Shown: positions 20,566 through 31,395, counted from the first letter of the stretch. The stretch is DNA of 64,000 nt from Leucaena leucocephala (GCA_037074615.1 CM073545.1:10744001-10808000); one strand, 5' to 3'. Program-made: numbers and translations. Notes: generated by a model from the sequence alone, not told the origin.

Positions 20566-22404
20566 ATTCCCCCAACCTTGAACCTTTATACTCCTAGACA
20601 AAGAAATGAATTGCACCTAGAGCAATCACTATTAAAGCCAAGATAAAAACATAATCCATAATGTGACCTGAAAACAATTAATCCACCATCTTTTGGGAAT
20701 GCAGAAGTGATAATGTGAGAAATGCCAAGTAATCAACTACTAAATGAAATCAACCTTAACGGTATGAGCGCAAAAGATCTTCTCAAAAGATATAAGTGTT
20801 TAGCTCTCTCTATCCTCTCATTGTTAGGGTTCTTTCACTCAAATTCAAATTGAAAAATATCCTACCATATGCTTGTAATGGCTCTAAATCTTAGCAACTA
20901 TACAGCTCTTATGCAAAGAATCAAGAAGCATTTTACGGTTGTAATGATGGAGATGGGCCACATGGAATGGAATATGAAGAATAGAAAGTATTGTATGCAT
21001 TTAACGATAAATATGTAGCATGAGTTCATGTCTCTAAAGATCTAGAAGTGATAATTGTGCTAATAAGAGTTAATAATAGTGTTTTCTTCATTTCTCTTTT
21101 CCTCTTTTTTTTTGAATTTTTTTTCTTTTCTTGGATCTTTTCTTGCACCGTCCTCCCTTTTTTTTTGGCACCTCATGCACAGAATCTGTAGCACACATCA
21201 CAACAATAATGAATTTTTGACATGAATAAAATTTTATTTTGCAAATGAAGTTTATGCATATATGACTTTCTAATAAATAATGGGTGAAAGAAAATGATGA
21301 CTCAAAGGGGGTGACTAAGGATATGAATGTAGTGGGCTTGTGTTTGGGATAAAAGGGTTTAGAAATGAATGCCTTTATCATGTTCAATTAATAAGTGGGC
21401 AAGTCATTCTCAACTCAGAGCCAAGACAAGTTCTAGAGGATATAAACCAATTGAATAATCACTCAATATAGAAATTTAGGCCGAGAATCCTTCCAACTAG
21501 GGTTTTGATCTAAATTGCTCATAAGCTAAAGTCCCAAACAAAGTTCATCATTCACTAGGCATTAGAACACTTATCACAACTGAAAACCCTCTAAATGATG
21601 ATTTAAAAGTTTCAAAGTAATCACTTGGAGTCATGTAATAATCCCAAATTCAATAGCAAAAGTTTAAGTGTTTCAAGTTCAATTTCCAAGATTCTCAAGG
21701 AAAAATTCAAGTGTGGCAATGGTTTCGAAGGACTAAAAAGGATTTGAAATTAGGGGACAATGAATTATTTGTGAAAGCATCTTAGTAGTTCAAAAGGAAT
21801 CCTTTTTTCCAGCATTGCACAAGGCAAAGAGAAGATAATTGGACATTTTCCAAGTGTGGGTCACGACTTAAAACATTTACGGTCGCGACCTATTTTCACA
21901 GGGGTGCATGCTCATAAATTTTCAAACATTGGTCGAGATTGGTGAAATTGCCTATCTCGACTCAAATACACAGAGAGGAACAGTCGTGACAAAAAAGGTA
22001 CTAAGGTCGCGACTCAAATAGACAGAGATGTATTATCGCGACCATACAGCACGTAGGTCGCGACTGTAGTTCACAGAGAGCATGTTAGTCCAAAATTCTA
22101 TCACAGGTTGCGACCAGAAATCACATATATCGCGACCATTATTCACAAAGACTACCAAGTGACAGTTTTCAAAGTTCAAAAATGGTTTTCAAGCTAAATC
22201 CTTTTTACCAATTAACAATTTTGTTTAAGGTGGAGGTCCAATTTTCAGCAATTCACCACATGTTAAGATCAAAAACAAAAATTTTGTGATGAAAGATTGG
22301 ATTAATTACAAAAAAGTAAGAGTAAAACATCCTCCCCTACACTTAAACTTGACAGTGTCCTCACTGTCAACAGAACCAGAAATATCACAGATGCAAGTCA
22401 AATT
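20566..22404 (-). other. non-coding internal region of the gypsy-like element
   Basis: No recognisable domain on either strand. It ends at the target site AAATT of the young copia element. Minus-strand GGGGAGGATG near 22330-22340 may be a second purine tract. It carries the largest decayed GTCGCGAC array (21860-22136). Confidence 0.4.
21860..22136. repeat. five-pair GTCGCGAC array outside the copia element
   Basis: Pairs start at 21860/21882, 21932/21954, 21983/22006, 22035/22057 and 22107/22129. Spacing within pairs is 22, 22, 23, 22 and 22. Successive pairs are 72, 51, 52 and 72 bp apart. About half of the sites are imperfect (for example GTCACGAC, GTCGAGAT, ATCGCGAC, GTTGCGAC). Confidence 0.9.
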
Positions 22405-23698
22405 TGTTGGAGATTGTGCCCTAGGGGCCAATCATTATCTTATGAACATTGTTGATTTATGAATTTTTTAATAAAGTTATCATATTATTTGCATGTTTAC
22501 TATGATGACAATCCTTGGATAACTCGTGATCTTATCCTAAATGTCCCTGGTCAGTCATCTATGCGGGAACAGAGATAAAATAAGACCAGTATGACTTTGA
22601 AGATATATAGAGATATAAATCAAAGTCATAAGCGCATGTAAGAGTACAGGGTGTTGGACCGACCCGCAATGAGAGAGCTGCATGGGTCAAGTCATAAGCT
22701 TCTCTCATATACAAGCCATGTCACTATGCCCTTTGACCTGAGATCATCATGGATTCCTACATGACAAACGCTCAGCTTTGACCTAGTCAAAAGTCACTTT
22801 TGACCGAGTGATCATAAAGGCTATGCTCGGGCTTAGTGGTTTTTCATGCGGAGGAATGTGAATGGTCAAGATGGAATTTGTCCCTCACATTTGTAGAGAG
22901 ATATTACTGGGCCCCTCGATGAGTGAGTCTGAGAAATGTATGGCCATACTGGAATGGAAGGGTAGTTCCATTTCTATATTCAGACTACTCAGGGATCGAG
23001 AAAGTAATGGTCAGGAATAGGAGGATGACGTTCTCCATGCCTCATCCTTGACCGAAATATCATGTGACAAAAGGGACGTGATATGGTTGTATGAAAGGTT
23101 ACATCGTTTATCGATCCTCATATGTTTTGGGTAGTCGTAATGCCTTGCTAGAGACCGCTTACGACTTGTGGGTCAGTATAGTAACTGGGCCACTGCCAAC
23201 TTCATATGGGCCTACAAGGTCGCACACAAAACAGCCCAATGCGAGCTATGATGTCCAGATTCATTGAATCTAAGAGATGTCTAGATTCAATGAATAATCT
23301 AGGGTGGATATATATTTTTTATATATATATAAATTAGTTTATATATATATTATATATATAATATAAGAGATATTTGTAAGATTTAATTTATAAGGATAAA
23401 TTAAATCTCTATCATTTTTGAATTTGAATTTAAATGGATATGATCTATTTGAATTTGAAATTCAAATTGATAAGATATCTCAAATTTGATTTATGAGAAT
23501 AAATCAAATATAATTCTGTCTTATCTTTATTTTAAATTAAATAAATAGGTGAATTAAATCTGTGGGACGGATTTAATATAAACCATATTTATTTAATCAG
23601 TTTCTTATTAAATTATGCAATATATGATATTGTATTAATTCAGAATTAATATAAGATTAATTTTGAAGCCCGGCCCTATTATAAGCCCGATAGCTTCC

Positions 23699-23705
23699 TA
23701 TATAT
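23699..23705 (+). promoter_or_regulatory. probable LTR TATA box
   Basis: TATATAT stands just before an ACATTAGGAGCTAGGGTTCT stretch shared by all three LTR copies. The position in a long LTR fits the U3/R junction. The transcription start is not proven. Confidence 0.5.
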
Positions 23706-23971
23706 TTGACATTAGGAGCTAGGGTTCTACACACAATATACATCTCTACACACACATTCAGACGTGAGAAAAGGGGGCAGGGAGAGTGCAAAAGGTTTGC
23801 ACATAAGAAACTGCCGAGATAGAGATGGTGAGGACGGAATCTCTAGAAAGCCCTAGAGGGACAAGAGGCGCTAGCACGTCGTTCGCGATTGGAACGTTGT
23901 TCGTGTGGATACCGGTAGAGGAAGCCTATCTGAGCTGTCGACTTCTACGATACGACCAGACACGAAGCAAG

Positions 23972-24177
23972 GTCGCGACCAGAACACGCTGAGGTCGCGA
24001 CCATACGGGTATCTGAACGTCAGAAATCCGAAAAGAAGAGGCAGGTCGCGACTTGAAGCTGACGAGGTCGCGACTACAAACTCCAGAGACGTCAGGTCGC
24101 GACGAGAAGCAGAGGAGGTCGCGACTAAAATGTTCCAGAGGCGAAGAGTCGCGACTAGTGGACACTGAGGTCGCGAC
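23972..24177. repeat. GTCGCGAC array, eight perfect sites in four 22-bp pairs
   Basis: Perfect palindromes start at 23972, 23994, 24045, 24067, 24096, 24118, 24148 and 24170. Pairs are exactly 22 bp apart; pair starts are 73, 51 and 52 bp apart. The 14-bp spacers inside pairs are similar (often GAAGC then GAG), so the unit is a short tandem repeat. It lies in the predicted transcribed part of the LTR. Confidence 0.97.
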
Positions 24178-24300
24178 CAAAGCTTGAAACCGAAGGTAAC
24201 ACTTCTTTCTCCTTGACTTAAACACATTCGGTAGATCCTGGCTGGGAATGGAAAAATTTTTAAAGTTAATTTCCGCTGCGTGTCTTCCAATTCCCTTCAG

Positions 24301-24313
24301 TGGTATCAGAGGC
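24301..24313 (+). other. primer-binding site
   Basis: TGGTATCAGAGGC one base after the 5' LTR matches the complement of the 3' end of initiator tRNA-Met, the usual copia primer, except near its last bases. Confidence 0.9.
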
Positions 24314-25500
24314 ATGCCGTTTTGTGTTTAAGTTAGGTTTGATTGTTGATACATGTGATGTATGTTAGACTTCTTAGCTGATTATATGATAACATGCGTG
24401 ATATGTATGACATATATGGAATCTGTTTATGTATGACATATACGGAATCTAAAAGGACTGAAATCGGTGGTGTATATCAATTGATTTGATCAATTAATAT
24501 TGATGGGGTCTAAGGAAAAAGAATTAAGATTCTTGATTATTTATCAAAAAAAATTTCCATTGGGGCGCTGCCCCACACCCCGCCCGCTAACCGGCTAGCG
24601 GGACCGCCGTGGCTATTTATTCGTAGCGCAACATAATCGTAATATGTATTGACTTTCCTGATATATGAATGTTTTGAAACATTTATTGCCCTTCAAATAG
24701 CATGAATTTTGATTCTTGAATGTTTGGGTATGGTGAACAATATGGCTCTAGATTACAAGTGTTGTAATTTTTCTAAATACGGCCTGCGTGTCGTGCCTTC
24801 CTCTAATGACTCTCGTTGTACATTCTCTTCTCATCTCACTCCCCTTGAATGTTAAAATGAGGTTTCCTTATGTACTTTTCCTATTCTAATTAGAGAGCTC
24901 CTCTCATTGGCTTGAGGGGACTTAGGATAGGTGAGCCATATTGTATCACGTTTAAGATTATGCATCTCTTGATTAGATCACTGCATGTATGTTTTATATG
25001 CATAATACTTGTATGAGATACAACCGCGATACATGCATCTTATAAACCAGATAATTAATTAAACCCTCTAAAAGAAATCTTAAGTCATATGCCGTCAATT
25101 AATGAACACTTGTCAAAACCTCGATCGCTCATTTGTAGGTCCACCAAAGTGGGTGCATTTGAGTTATCTTGAGGAGATAAGCAAGAGTAATGGTGCTACT
25201 CTTATGTTTATTATTGTTTGACTTAATTGAGATTATCAAAACGGTTTTGGGTCTCAAGGCATTAGATGGGATTAAAACATGCCGGATCATATGATGATGG
25301 AATCCCATAAACATCTAAGAGTTACATGTGATGTAATTGGTAAAGTTGTTACCTACCTAAATAACTTAAAGTTGAGCGTCCTGCCAAAGCGGACTCAAGT
25401 TTAAGCCAAATATGGATCTTAGCCCACTAATTATTACATTGAGGGTTGTTTTATTCAGTGGGAGATTGCTAATTAAATTGCATATTTTAATTGTAGAATC
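24314..25500 (+). other. leader between the LTR and gag
   Basis: 1.2 kb with no long frame. It contains a G+C-rich island at 24562-24612 with two hairpins, GGGGC-GCT-GCCCC (24562-24574) and CCCGCT facing AGCGGG (24583-24602), standing out from AT-rich surroundings. Confidence 0.7.
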
Positions 25501-26886
25501 ATGACGACTAGTAATACTGCTACATTATCGTTGCGATCTGTCCTTGAGAAGGACAAACTCAATGGGACAAACTTTCTTGACTGGTTCAGGAACTTGAGAA
25601 TTGTTCTCAAGCAGGAAAGAAAGGTATATGTCCTAGATCAACCCATTCCTGAGGAGCCAGCAGCCAATGCTCCTAGAGCTCAGAGAGATTATTATGCGAA
25701 GCATAAGGAAGACTCTGTTGATGTGGGATGCTTGATGCTTGCCACTATGGTTCCGGAGCTTCAAAGAGATCTGGAACACATGGAGGCTTATGAGATGATT
25801 GTGCATCTTAAGGAAATGTTCCAGCAACAAGCAAGGCAAGAGAGGTATGAGACCACTAAGGCCTTACATTCCTGCAAGATGGCTGAAGGTGCATCAGTCA
25901 GTACTCATGTCCTAAAGATGAAAGGGTACATTGATCACCTTGAGAGGCTTGGATTTCCCATGAGTCAGGAGTTAGCTACAGATTTGATCTTGAACTCACT
26001 CCCGGAAAGTTATGACCAGTTTGTCATGAATTACAATATGAACAACATGGAGAAATCTATTTCTGAACTGCATGGGATGCTTAAAACTGCTGAGCCGACT
26101 GTTAAGAAGAAGCCCAGTACTGTTTTGATGGTTCAGAAAGGAAAGGGTATGAAAAAGAAAGGCAAGGGTAAGGGGAAGGGTCACGGCTCATCTGGTAAGA
26201 CCAAAGAGTCAGGCAAGCCCGAAACCAAGCCTGCACCAAAGAAGGCAAAGCCTCCAAAGGAAGGAGTTTGCTTCTTCTGCAATGAACCGGGTCATTGGAA
26301 GAGGAATTGCAAACTCTACCTTGAAGATCTGAGAAAGAACAAGAAGGATAGCGGGGCTATCGCTTCAGGTATTTATGTTATAGACATTCATCTCTCTACT
26401 TCCACTACATGGGTATTAGATACTGCATGTGGTTCTCACATTTGTACAAATGTGCAGGGCCTAAAGGACAGTAGAAAGCTGAAGAAGGGCGAAGTTGACC
26501 TACGAGTTGGAAATAAAGCAAAGGTTGCTGCTCTAGCTGTAGGCACTTATGAATTAGTTCTGCCCACTGGGCTTTTGTTAGTTTTGAACAATTGCTATTA
26601 TGTTCCTGCTTTGAGTAGTAACATTGTTTCTCTTTCTTATTTGGATAAGGAAGGTTACACTTCCATTTCTGGGAATGGTAAATGTTCTATTTATCGTAAT
26701 GATATTTTCTATGCTCATGGTGATTTGCATGTTGATCATTACATATTAAACTTGGAACAACCCAATCATGGAAATATCTATAACATAACCGCCAAAAGGA
26801 TCAAACCAAATGATTTGAATCCGACGTACCTCTGGCACTGTCGTCTAGGCCACATAAATGAGAAACGCATTTCTAAACTCCATTAA
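25501..26886 (+). CDS. copia gag, protease and start of integrase, ended by an internal stop
   Basis: 461 codons. Residues 1-200 are a copia gag (KLNGTNFLDWFRNLR, VHLKEMF, LVLNSLPESYDQF-like core). A lysine-rich stretch (about 202-255) precedes the zinc knuckle CFFCNEPGHWKRNC (257-270). The protease site is WVLDTACGSHIC with Asp307. The GAG-pre-integrase/zinc region begins at LWHCRLGHI (444-452). The frame stops at TAA 26884-26886, in the middle of the integrase zinc domain. The same frame is open immediately afterwards, so this is a single nonsense change in a gag-pol polyprotein. The ATG is the first in frame after the leader. Confidence 0.95.
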   Translation: MTTSNTATLSLRSVLEKDKLNGTNFLDWFRNLRIVLKQERKVYVLDQPIPEEPAANAPRAQRDYYAKHKEDSVDVGCLMLATMVPELQRDLEHMEAYEMIVHLKEMFQQQARQERYETTKALHSCKMAEGASVSTHVLKMKGYIDHLERLGFPMSQELATDLILNSLPESYDQFVMNYNMNNMEKSISELHGMLKTAEPTVKKKPSTVLMVQKGKGMKKKGKGKGKGHGSSGKTKESGKPETKPAPKKAKPPKEGVCFFCNEPGHWKRNCKLYLEDLRKNKKDSGAIASGIYVIDIHLSTSTTWVLDTACGSHICTNVQGLKDSRKLKKGEVDLRVGNKAKVAALAVGTYELVLPTGLLLVLNNCYYVPALSSNIVSLSYLDKEGYTSISGNGKCSIYRNDIFYAHGDLHVDHYILNLEQPNHGNIYNITAKRIKPNDLNPTYLWHCRLGHINEKRISKLH

Positions 26887-29484
26887 GATGGATTTCTCAA
26901 CTCATTTGATTTTAAATCATATGATACTTGCGAATCTTGTTTGTTAGGAAAGATGACAAAGTCGCCTTTCACTGGGCACAGTGAGAGGGCCACTGATTTG
27001 TTGGGCCTCATACATACAGATGTGTGTGGACCGATGAATACAAATGCCAGAAGAGGTTATTCGTACTTCATTACATTCATAGATGATTTCAGTAGATATG
27101 GCTACGTCTATCTAATGAAACATAAATCCGAATCTTTTGAAATGTTCAAGATATTTCAAAATGAAGTACAAAACCAGCTTGGTAAAACAATTAAAGCCCT
27201 TCGATCTGATCGAGGTGGTGAATATTTGAGCCAAGAGTTTATCGATCATCTTAGGAATTGTGGAATAGTCTCACAATTGACTCCTCCAGGAACACCACAA
27301 TGGAATGGGGTTTCTGAACGGAGGAATCGAACACTATTGGATATGGTTCGATCCATGATGAGTCGAACAGATCTTCCACCATCCTTTTGGGGCCACGCCC
27401 TAGAGACAGCTGCGTTCACACTGAATCGTGTTCCATCTAAGGCAGTTGAAAAGACTCCGTATGAGATATGGACTGGGAGGAAACCTAGTTTGTCTTTTCT
27501 CAAGATTTGGGGATGTGAGGTCTATGTTAAGCAACAAGCCTCAGATAAGTTAGCGCCCAAATCTTCAAAGTGCCTTTTTGTGGGATATCCTAAGGAAACC
27601 AAGGGATATTATGTCTACAACCCCACTGATAACAAAGTGTTTGTTGTCAAAAATGGTATCTTTCTAGAACGAGAATTTATCTCTAAAAGAACCACTGGGA
27701 GCAAGGTACACCTCGAAGAAGTTCGAGAGCCACAAGACGCCACAGAACTAGAGATGGAAAGTAGAGAAGACTCACAAGAAGTTGTTGAGACTCCTCAAGT
27801 CACGCAAGGCCCAAGGCGATATAATAGGGCACGACTTCAGCCTCAGAGATATGGATTTCTGATTTCTGATAGTCGTGATGTGTTGCTCATTGAGCATAAT
27901 GAGCCCACTACCTATCAAGAAGCTATAGTGGGACCAAACTCTGAAAAATGGCTTAATGCCATGAAGTCTGAGATGCAATCCATGTACGACAATAAGGTAT
28001 GGACCTTAGTTGACCCGCCTGAAGGTGTAAAAACCGTCGGGTGCAAGTGGGTTTTTAAAGAGAAAACCGACATGGATGGCAATGTAAATGTCTTCAAGGC
28101 ACGACTGGTTGCAAAAGGATTTACTCAAACTCATGGTGTGGACTATGATGAGACCTTTTCCCCAGTTGCAATGGCCAAATCAATCAGAATCCTCCTTGCC
28201 ATTGCAGCATATTATGACTATGAAATGTGGCAGATGGACGTCAAGACAGCCTTCCTTAATGGAAAGCTCCTTGAGGATGTGTACATGACACAACCTGAAG
28301 GTTTTGTGCGTTCTGAGGACTCTGGTAAGGTGTGCAAGCTTCAAAGGTCCATTTATGGACTGAAGCAAGCATCTCGGAGTTGGAATCATCGTTTTGATGA
28401 AGTAGTCAAAGAGTTTGGATTTCTTCAAAACATTGATGAACCTTGTGTGTACAAAAAGGTTAGTGGGAGCACAGTTGTATTTTTGGTACTCTATGTCGAT
28501 GACATCCTACTCATTGGGAATGACATTCCTACCTTGCAGATTGTCAAGTCTTGGTTAGGAAAATCTTTCTCGATGAAAGACTTGGGTGAAGCCACCTACA
28601 TCCTAGGAATTAGGATCTATAGAGATAGATCTAAAAGGCTTCTAGGACTGAGTCAGAGCACATATATAGACAAGATACTGCATAGGTTCAGTATGCAGGA
28701 ATCAAAAAGGGGTTTCATACCCATGTCTCATGGTATTCACCTCAGCAAGGATTTGTGTCCTAGTACACCAGATCAGCGAGGTCGCATGAGTAAGATTCCA
28801 TATGCCTCGGCCATAGGATCTATCATGTACGCCATGTTATGTACTCGACCGGATGTCTCGTTTGCCTTAAGTATGACTAGCAGATATCAACAGGACCCTG
28901 GTGAGGGCCATTGGACTGCTGTCAAGAATATCCTTAAGTACTTAAGAAGGACTAAGGACTTATTCTTGGTCTATGGTGGATTGGAAGACGAGCTCTATGT
29001 AACTGGTTACACAGATGCAAGTTTCCAAACTGACCAGGATGACCAGAAATCGCAATCTGGATACATATTCCTCCTGAATAATGGAGCAGTAAGCTGGAAG
29101 AGCTCTAAGCAGAGCACTGTAGCAGATTCTACAACGGAAGCTGAGTACATAGCAGCATCTGATGCAGCTAAGGAGGCCGTTTGGATCAGGAAGTTCATTA
29201 CAGAACTAGGGGTGGTACCTACCATCTCAGATCCAATAACTTTGTTCTGTGACAATAGTGGTGCCATTGCACAGGCCAAAGAGCCTAGGTCACATCAAAG
29301 GACCAAGCATATACTCAGGCGATTTCATCTCATCAGAGAAATCAATGATAGAAGTGATATAAAAATATGCAAGGTAGCAGGGGAAGACAATGTTGCTGAT
29401 CCTCTAACAAAGCCGCTTGTGCAAGCAAAACATGAGTGTCTTGTTAGGTCAATGGGAATTAGGCAAATTAATGATTGTACCTAG
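26887..29484 (+). CDS. copia integrase, reverse transcriptase and RNase H
   Basis: Continuation of the same frame; no natural start is expected. Numbering from 26941: integrase DD35E residues are Asp27 (IHTDVCGP), Asp90 (LRSDRGGEY) and Glu126 (NGVSERRN). RT includes GCKWVFKEK, ARLVAKGFTQ, MDVKTAFLNG, IYGLKQA and catalytic YVDD at 518-521. RNase H has GYTDASF, then STTEAEYIA, FCDNSGAI and KHILRRFHLIRE, ending VADPLTKPL. All catalytic residues are present. TAG at 29482-29484 stands 14 bp before the 3' LTR. Because of the upstream stop, the autonomous product is probably not made, unless by readthrough or reinitiation. Confidence 0.95.
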   Translation, partial: DGFLNSFDFKSYDTCESCLLGKMTKSPFTGHSERATDLLGLIHTDVCGPMNTNARRGYSYFITFIDDFSRYGYVYLMKHKSESFEMFKIFQNEVQNQLGKTIKALRSDRGGEYLSQEFIDHLRNCGIVSQLTPPGTPQWNGVSERRNRTLLDMVRSMMSRTDLPPSFWGHALETAAFTLNRVPSKAVEKTPYEIWTGRKPSLSFLKIWGCEVYVKQQASDKLAPKSSKCLFVGYPKETKGYYVYNPTDNKVFVVKNGIFLEREFISKRTTGSKVHLEEVREPQDATELEMESREDSQEVVETPQVTQGPRRYNRARLQPQRYGFLISDSRDVLLIEHNEPTTYQEAIVGPNSEKWLNAMKSEMQSMYDNKVWTLVDPPEGVKTVGCKWVFKEKTDMDGNVNVFKARLVAKGFTQTHGVDYDETFSPVAMAKSIRILLAIAAYYDYEMWQMDVKTAFLNGKLLEDVYMTQPEGFVRSEDSGKVCKLQRSIYGLKQASRSWNHRFDEVVKEFGFLQNIDEPCVYKKVSGSTVVFLVLYVDDILLIGNDIPTLQIVKSWLGKSFSMKDLGEATYILGIRIYRDRSKRLLGLSQSTYIDKILHRFSMQESKRGFIPMSHGIHLSKDLCPSTPDQRGRMSKIPYASAIGSIMYAMLCTRPDVSFALSMTSRYQQDPGEGHWTAVKNILKYLRRTKDLFLVYGGLEDELYVTGYTDASFQTDQDDQKSQSGYIFLLNNGAVSWKSSKQSTVADSTTEAEYIAASDAAKEAVWIRKFITELGVVPTISDPITLFCDNSGAIAQAKEPRSHQRTKHILRRFHLIREINDRSDIKICKVAGEDNVADPLTKPLVQAKHECLVRSMGIRQINDCT

Positions 29485-29485
29485 T

Positions 29486-29498
29486 GCAAGTGGGAGGA
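29486..29498 (+). other. polypurine tract
   Basis: GCAAGTGGGAGGA directly abuts the 3' LTR and would prime plus-strand DNA synthesis. Confidence 0.85.
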
Positions 29499-31395
29499 TG
29501 TTGGAGATTGTGCCCTAGGGGCCAATCATTATCTTATGAACATTGTTGATTTATGAATTTTTTAATAAAGTTATCATATTATTTGCATGTTTACTATGAT
29601 GACAATCCTTGGATAACTCGTGATCTTATCCTAAATGTCCCTGGTCAGTCATCTATGCGGGAACAGAGATGAAATAAGACCAGTATGACTTTGAAGATAT
29701 ATAGAGATATAAATCAAAGTCATAAGCACATGTAAGAGTACAGGGTGTTGGACCGACCCGCAATGAGAGAGCTGCATGGGTCAAGTCATAAGCTTCTCTC
29801 ATATACAAGCCATGTCACTATGCCCTTTGACCTGAGATCATCATGGATTCCTACATGACAAACGCTCAGCTTTGACCTAGTCAAAAGTCACTTTTGACCG
29901 AGTGATCATAAAGGCTATGCTCGGGTTTAGTGGTTTTTCATGCGGAGGAATGTGAATGGTCAAGATGGAATTTGTCCCTCACATTTGTAGAGAGATATTA
30001 CTGGGCCCCTCGATGAGTGAGTCTGAGAAATGTATGGCCATACTGGAATGGAAGGGTAGTTCCATTTCTATATTCAGACTACTCAGGGATCGAGAAAGTA
30101 ATGGTCAGGAATAGGAGGATGACGTTCTCCATGCCTCATCCTTGACCGAAATATCATGTGACAAAAGGGACGTGATATGGTTGTATGAAAGGTTACATCG
30201 TTTATCGATCCTCATATGTTTTGGGTAGTCGTAATGCCTTGCTAGAGACCGCTTACGACTTGTGGGTCAGTATAGTAACTGGGACACTGCCAACTTCATA
30301 TGGGCCTACAGGGTCGCACACAAAACAGCCCAATGCGAGCTATGATGTCCAGATTCATTGAATCTAAGAGATGTCTAGATTCAATGAATAATCTAGGGTG
30401 GATATATATTTTATATATATATATATAAATTAGTTTATATATATATTATATATATAATATAAGAGATATTTGTAAGATTTAATTTATAAGGATAAATTAA
30501 ATCTCTATCATTTTTGAATTTGAATTTAAATGGATATGATCTATTTGAATTTGAAATTCAAATTGATAAGATATCTCAAATTTGATTTATGAGAATAAAT
30601 CAAATATAATTCTGTCTTATCTTTATTTTAAATTAAATAAATAGGTGAATTAAATCTGTGGGATTGATTTAATATAAACCATATTTATTTAATCAGTTTC
30701 TTATTAAATTATGCAATATATGATATTGTATTAATTCAGAATTAATATAAGATTAATTCTGAAGCCCGGCCCTATTAGAAGCCCGATAGCTTCCTATATA
30801 TTTGACATTAGGAGCTAGGGTTCTACACACAATATACATCTCTACACACACATTCAGACGTGAGAAAAGGGGGCAGGGAGAGTGCAAAAGGTTTGCACAT
30901 AAGAAACTGCCGAGATAGAGATGGTGAGGACGGAATCTCTAGAAAGCCCTAGAGGGACAAGAGGCGCTAGCACGTCGTTCGCGATTGGAACGCTGTTCGT
31001 GTGGATACCGGTAGAGGAAGCCGATCTGAGCTGTCGACTTCTACGATACGACCAGACACGAAGCAAGGTCGCGACCAGAACACGCTGAGGTCGCGACCAT
31101 ACGGGCATCTGAACGTCAGAAATCCGAAAAGAAGAGGCAGGTCGCGACTTGAAGCTGACGAGGTCGCGACTACAAACTCCAGAGACGTCAGGTCGCGACG
31201 AGAAGCAGAGGAGGTCGCGACTAAAATGTTCCAGAGGCGAAGAGTCGCGACTAGTGGACACTGAGGTCGCGACCAAAGCTTGAAACCGAAGGTAACACTT
31301 CTTTCTCTTTGACTTAAACACATTCGGTAGATCCTGGCTGGGAATGGAAAAATTTTTAAAGTTAATTTCCGCTGCGTGTCTTCCAATTCCCTTCA
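29499..31395 (+). repeat. 3' LTR of the young copia element
   Basis: 1,897 bp, nearly identical to the 5' LTR. The GTCGCGAC array is repeated intact at 31068-31273 with the same internal spacing. It is followed by AAATT. Confidence 0.97.
31068..31273. repeat. GTCGCGAC array in the 3' LTR
   Basis: The same eight-site, four-pair layout as in the 5' LTR (first 31068, last 31266, 198 bp apart as in the 5' copy). Confidence 0.95.

Larger units (their letters stand above)
22405..24299 (+). repeat. 5' LTR of the young copia element
   Basis: It runs from TGTTGGAGATTGTGCCCTAG to AATTCCCTTCA. The likely TATA box is TATATAT at 23699-23705, so the transcript should start just downstream and include the GTCGCGAC array. 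Several long inverted repeats lie upstream, for example ATTCATTGAATCTA facing TAGATTCAATGAAT at about 23261-23295. Confidence 0.97.
22405..31395 (+). mobile_element. young, nearly intact Ty1/copia retrotransposon, 9.0 kb
   Basis: LTRs of 1,895 and 1,897 bp with TG/CA ends, a perfect target duplication AAATT (22400-22404 and 31396-31400), a primer-binding site next to the 5' LTR, a purine tract before the 3' LTR and a full gag-pol frame broken by one stop. By eye the two LTRs differ at only about a dozen positions plus small TA-run changes, so insertion was recent. Long LTRs and the gag type suggest the Tork/Angela side of copia, which is inference. A solo LTR of the same family lies at 9950-11845. 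It inserted into a gypsy-like element. Confidence 0.97.

Noticed and set aside
23972..24177. Regular palindromic repeats as a CRISPR array
   Set aside because: Plant nuclear DNA, 8-bp repeats with similar rather than unique spacers, no cas genes.
23972..24177. GTCGCGAC as CAMTA-type CGCG boxes
   Set aside because: The CGCG here is flanked by T and A, which does not fit the usual VCGCGB consensus, and the motif is confined to transposons.
23871..24315. Overlapping 87-139 codon frames on both strands across the LTR (also at 30854-31414 and 11258-11836)
   Set aside because: They result from the G+C-rich GTCGCGAC repeats, recur in each LTR copy and contain no domain.
25501..29484. Two independent genes instead of one gag-pol
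   Set aside because: Both parts are in the same frame, and the stop falls inside the conserved integrase zinc domain.
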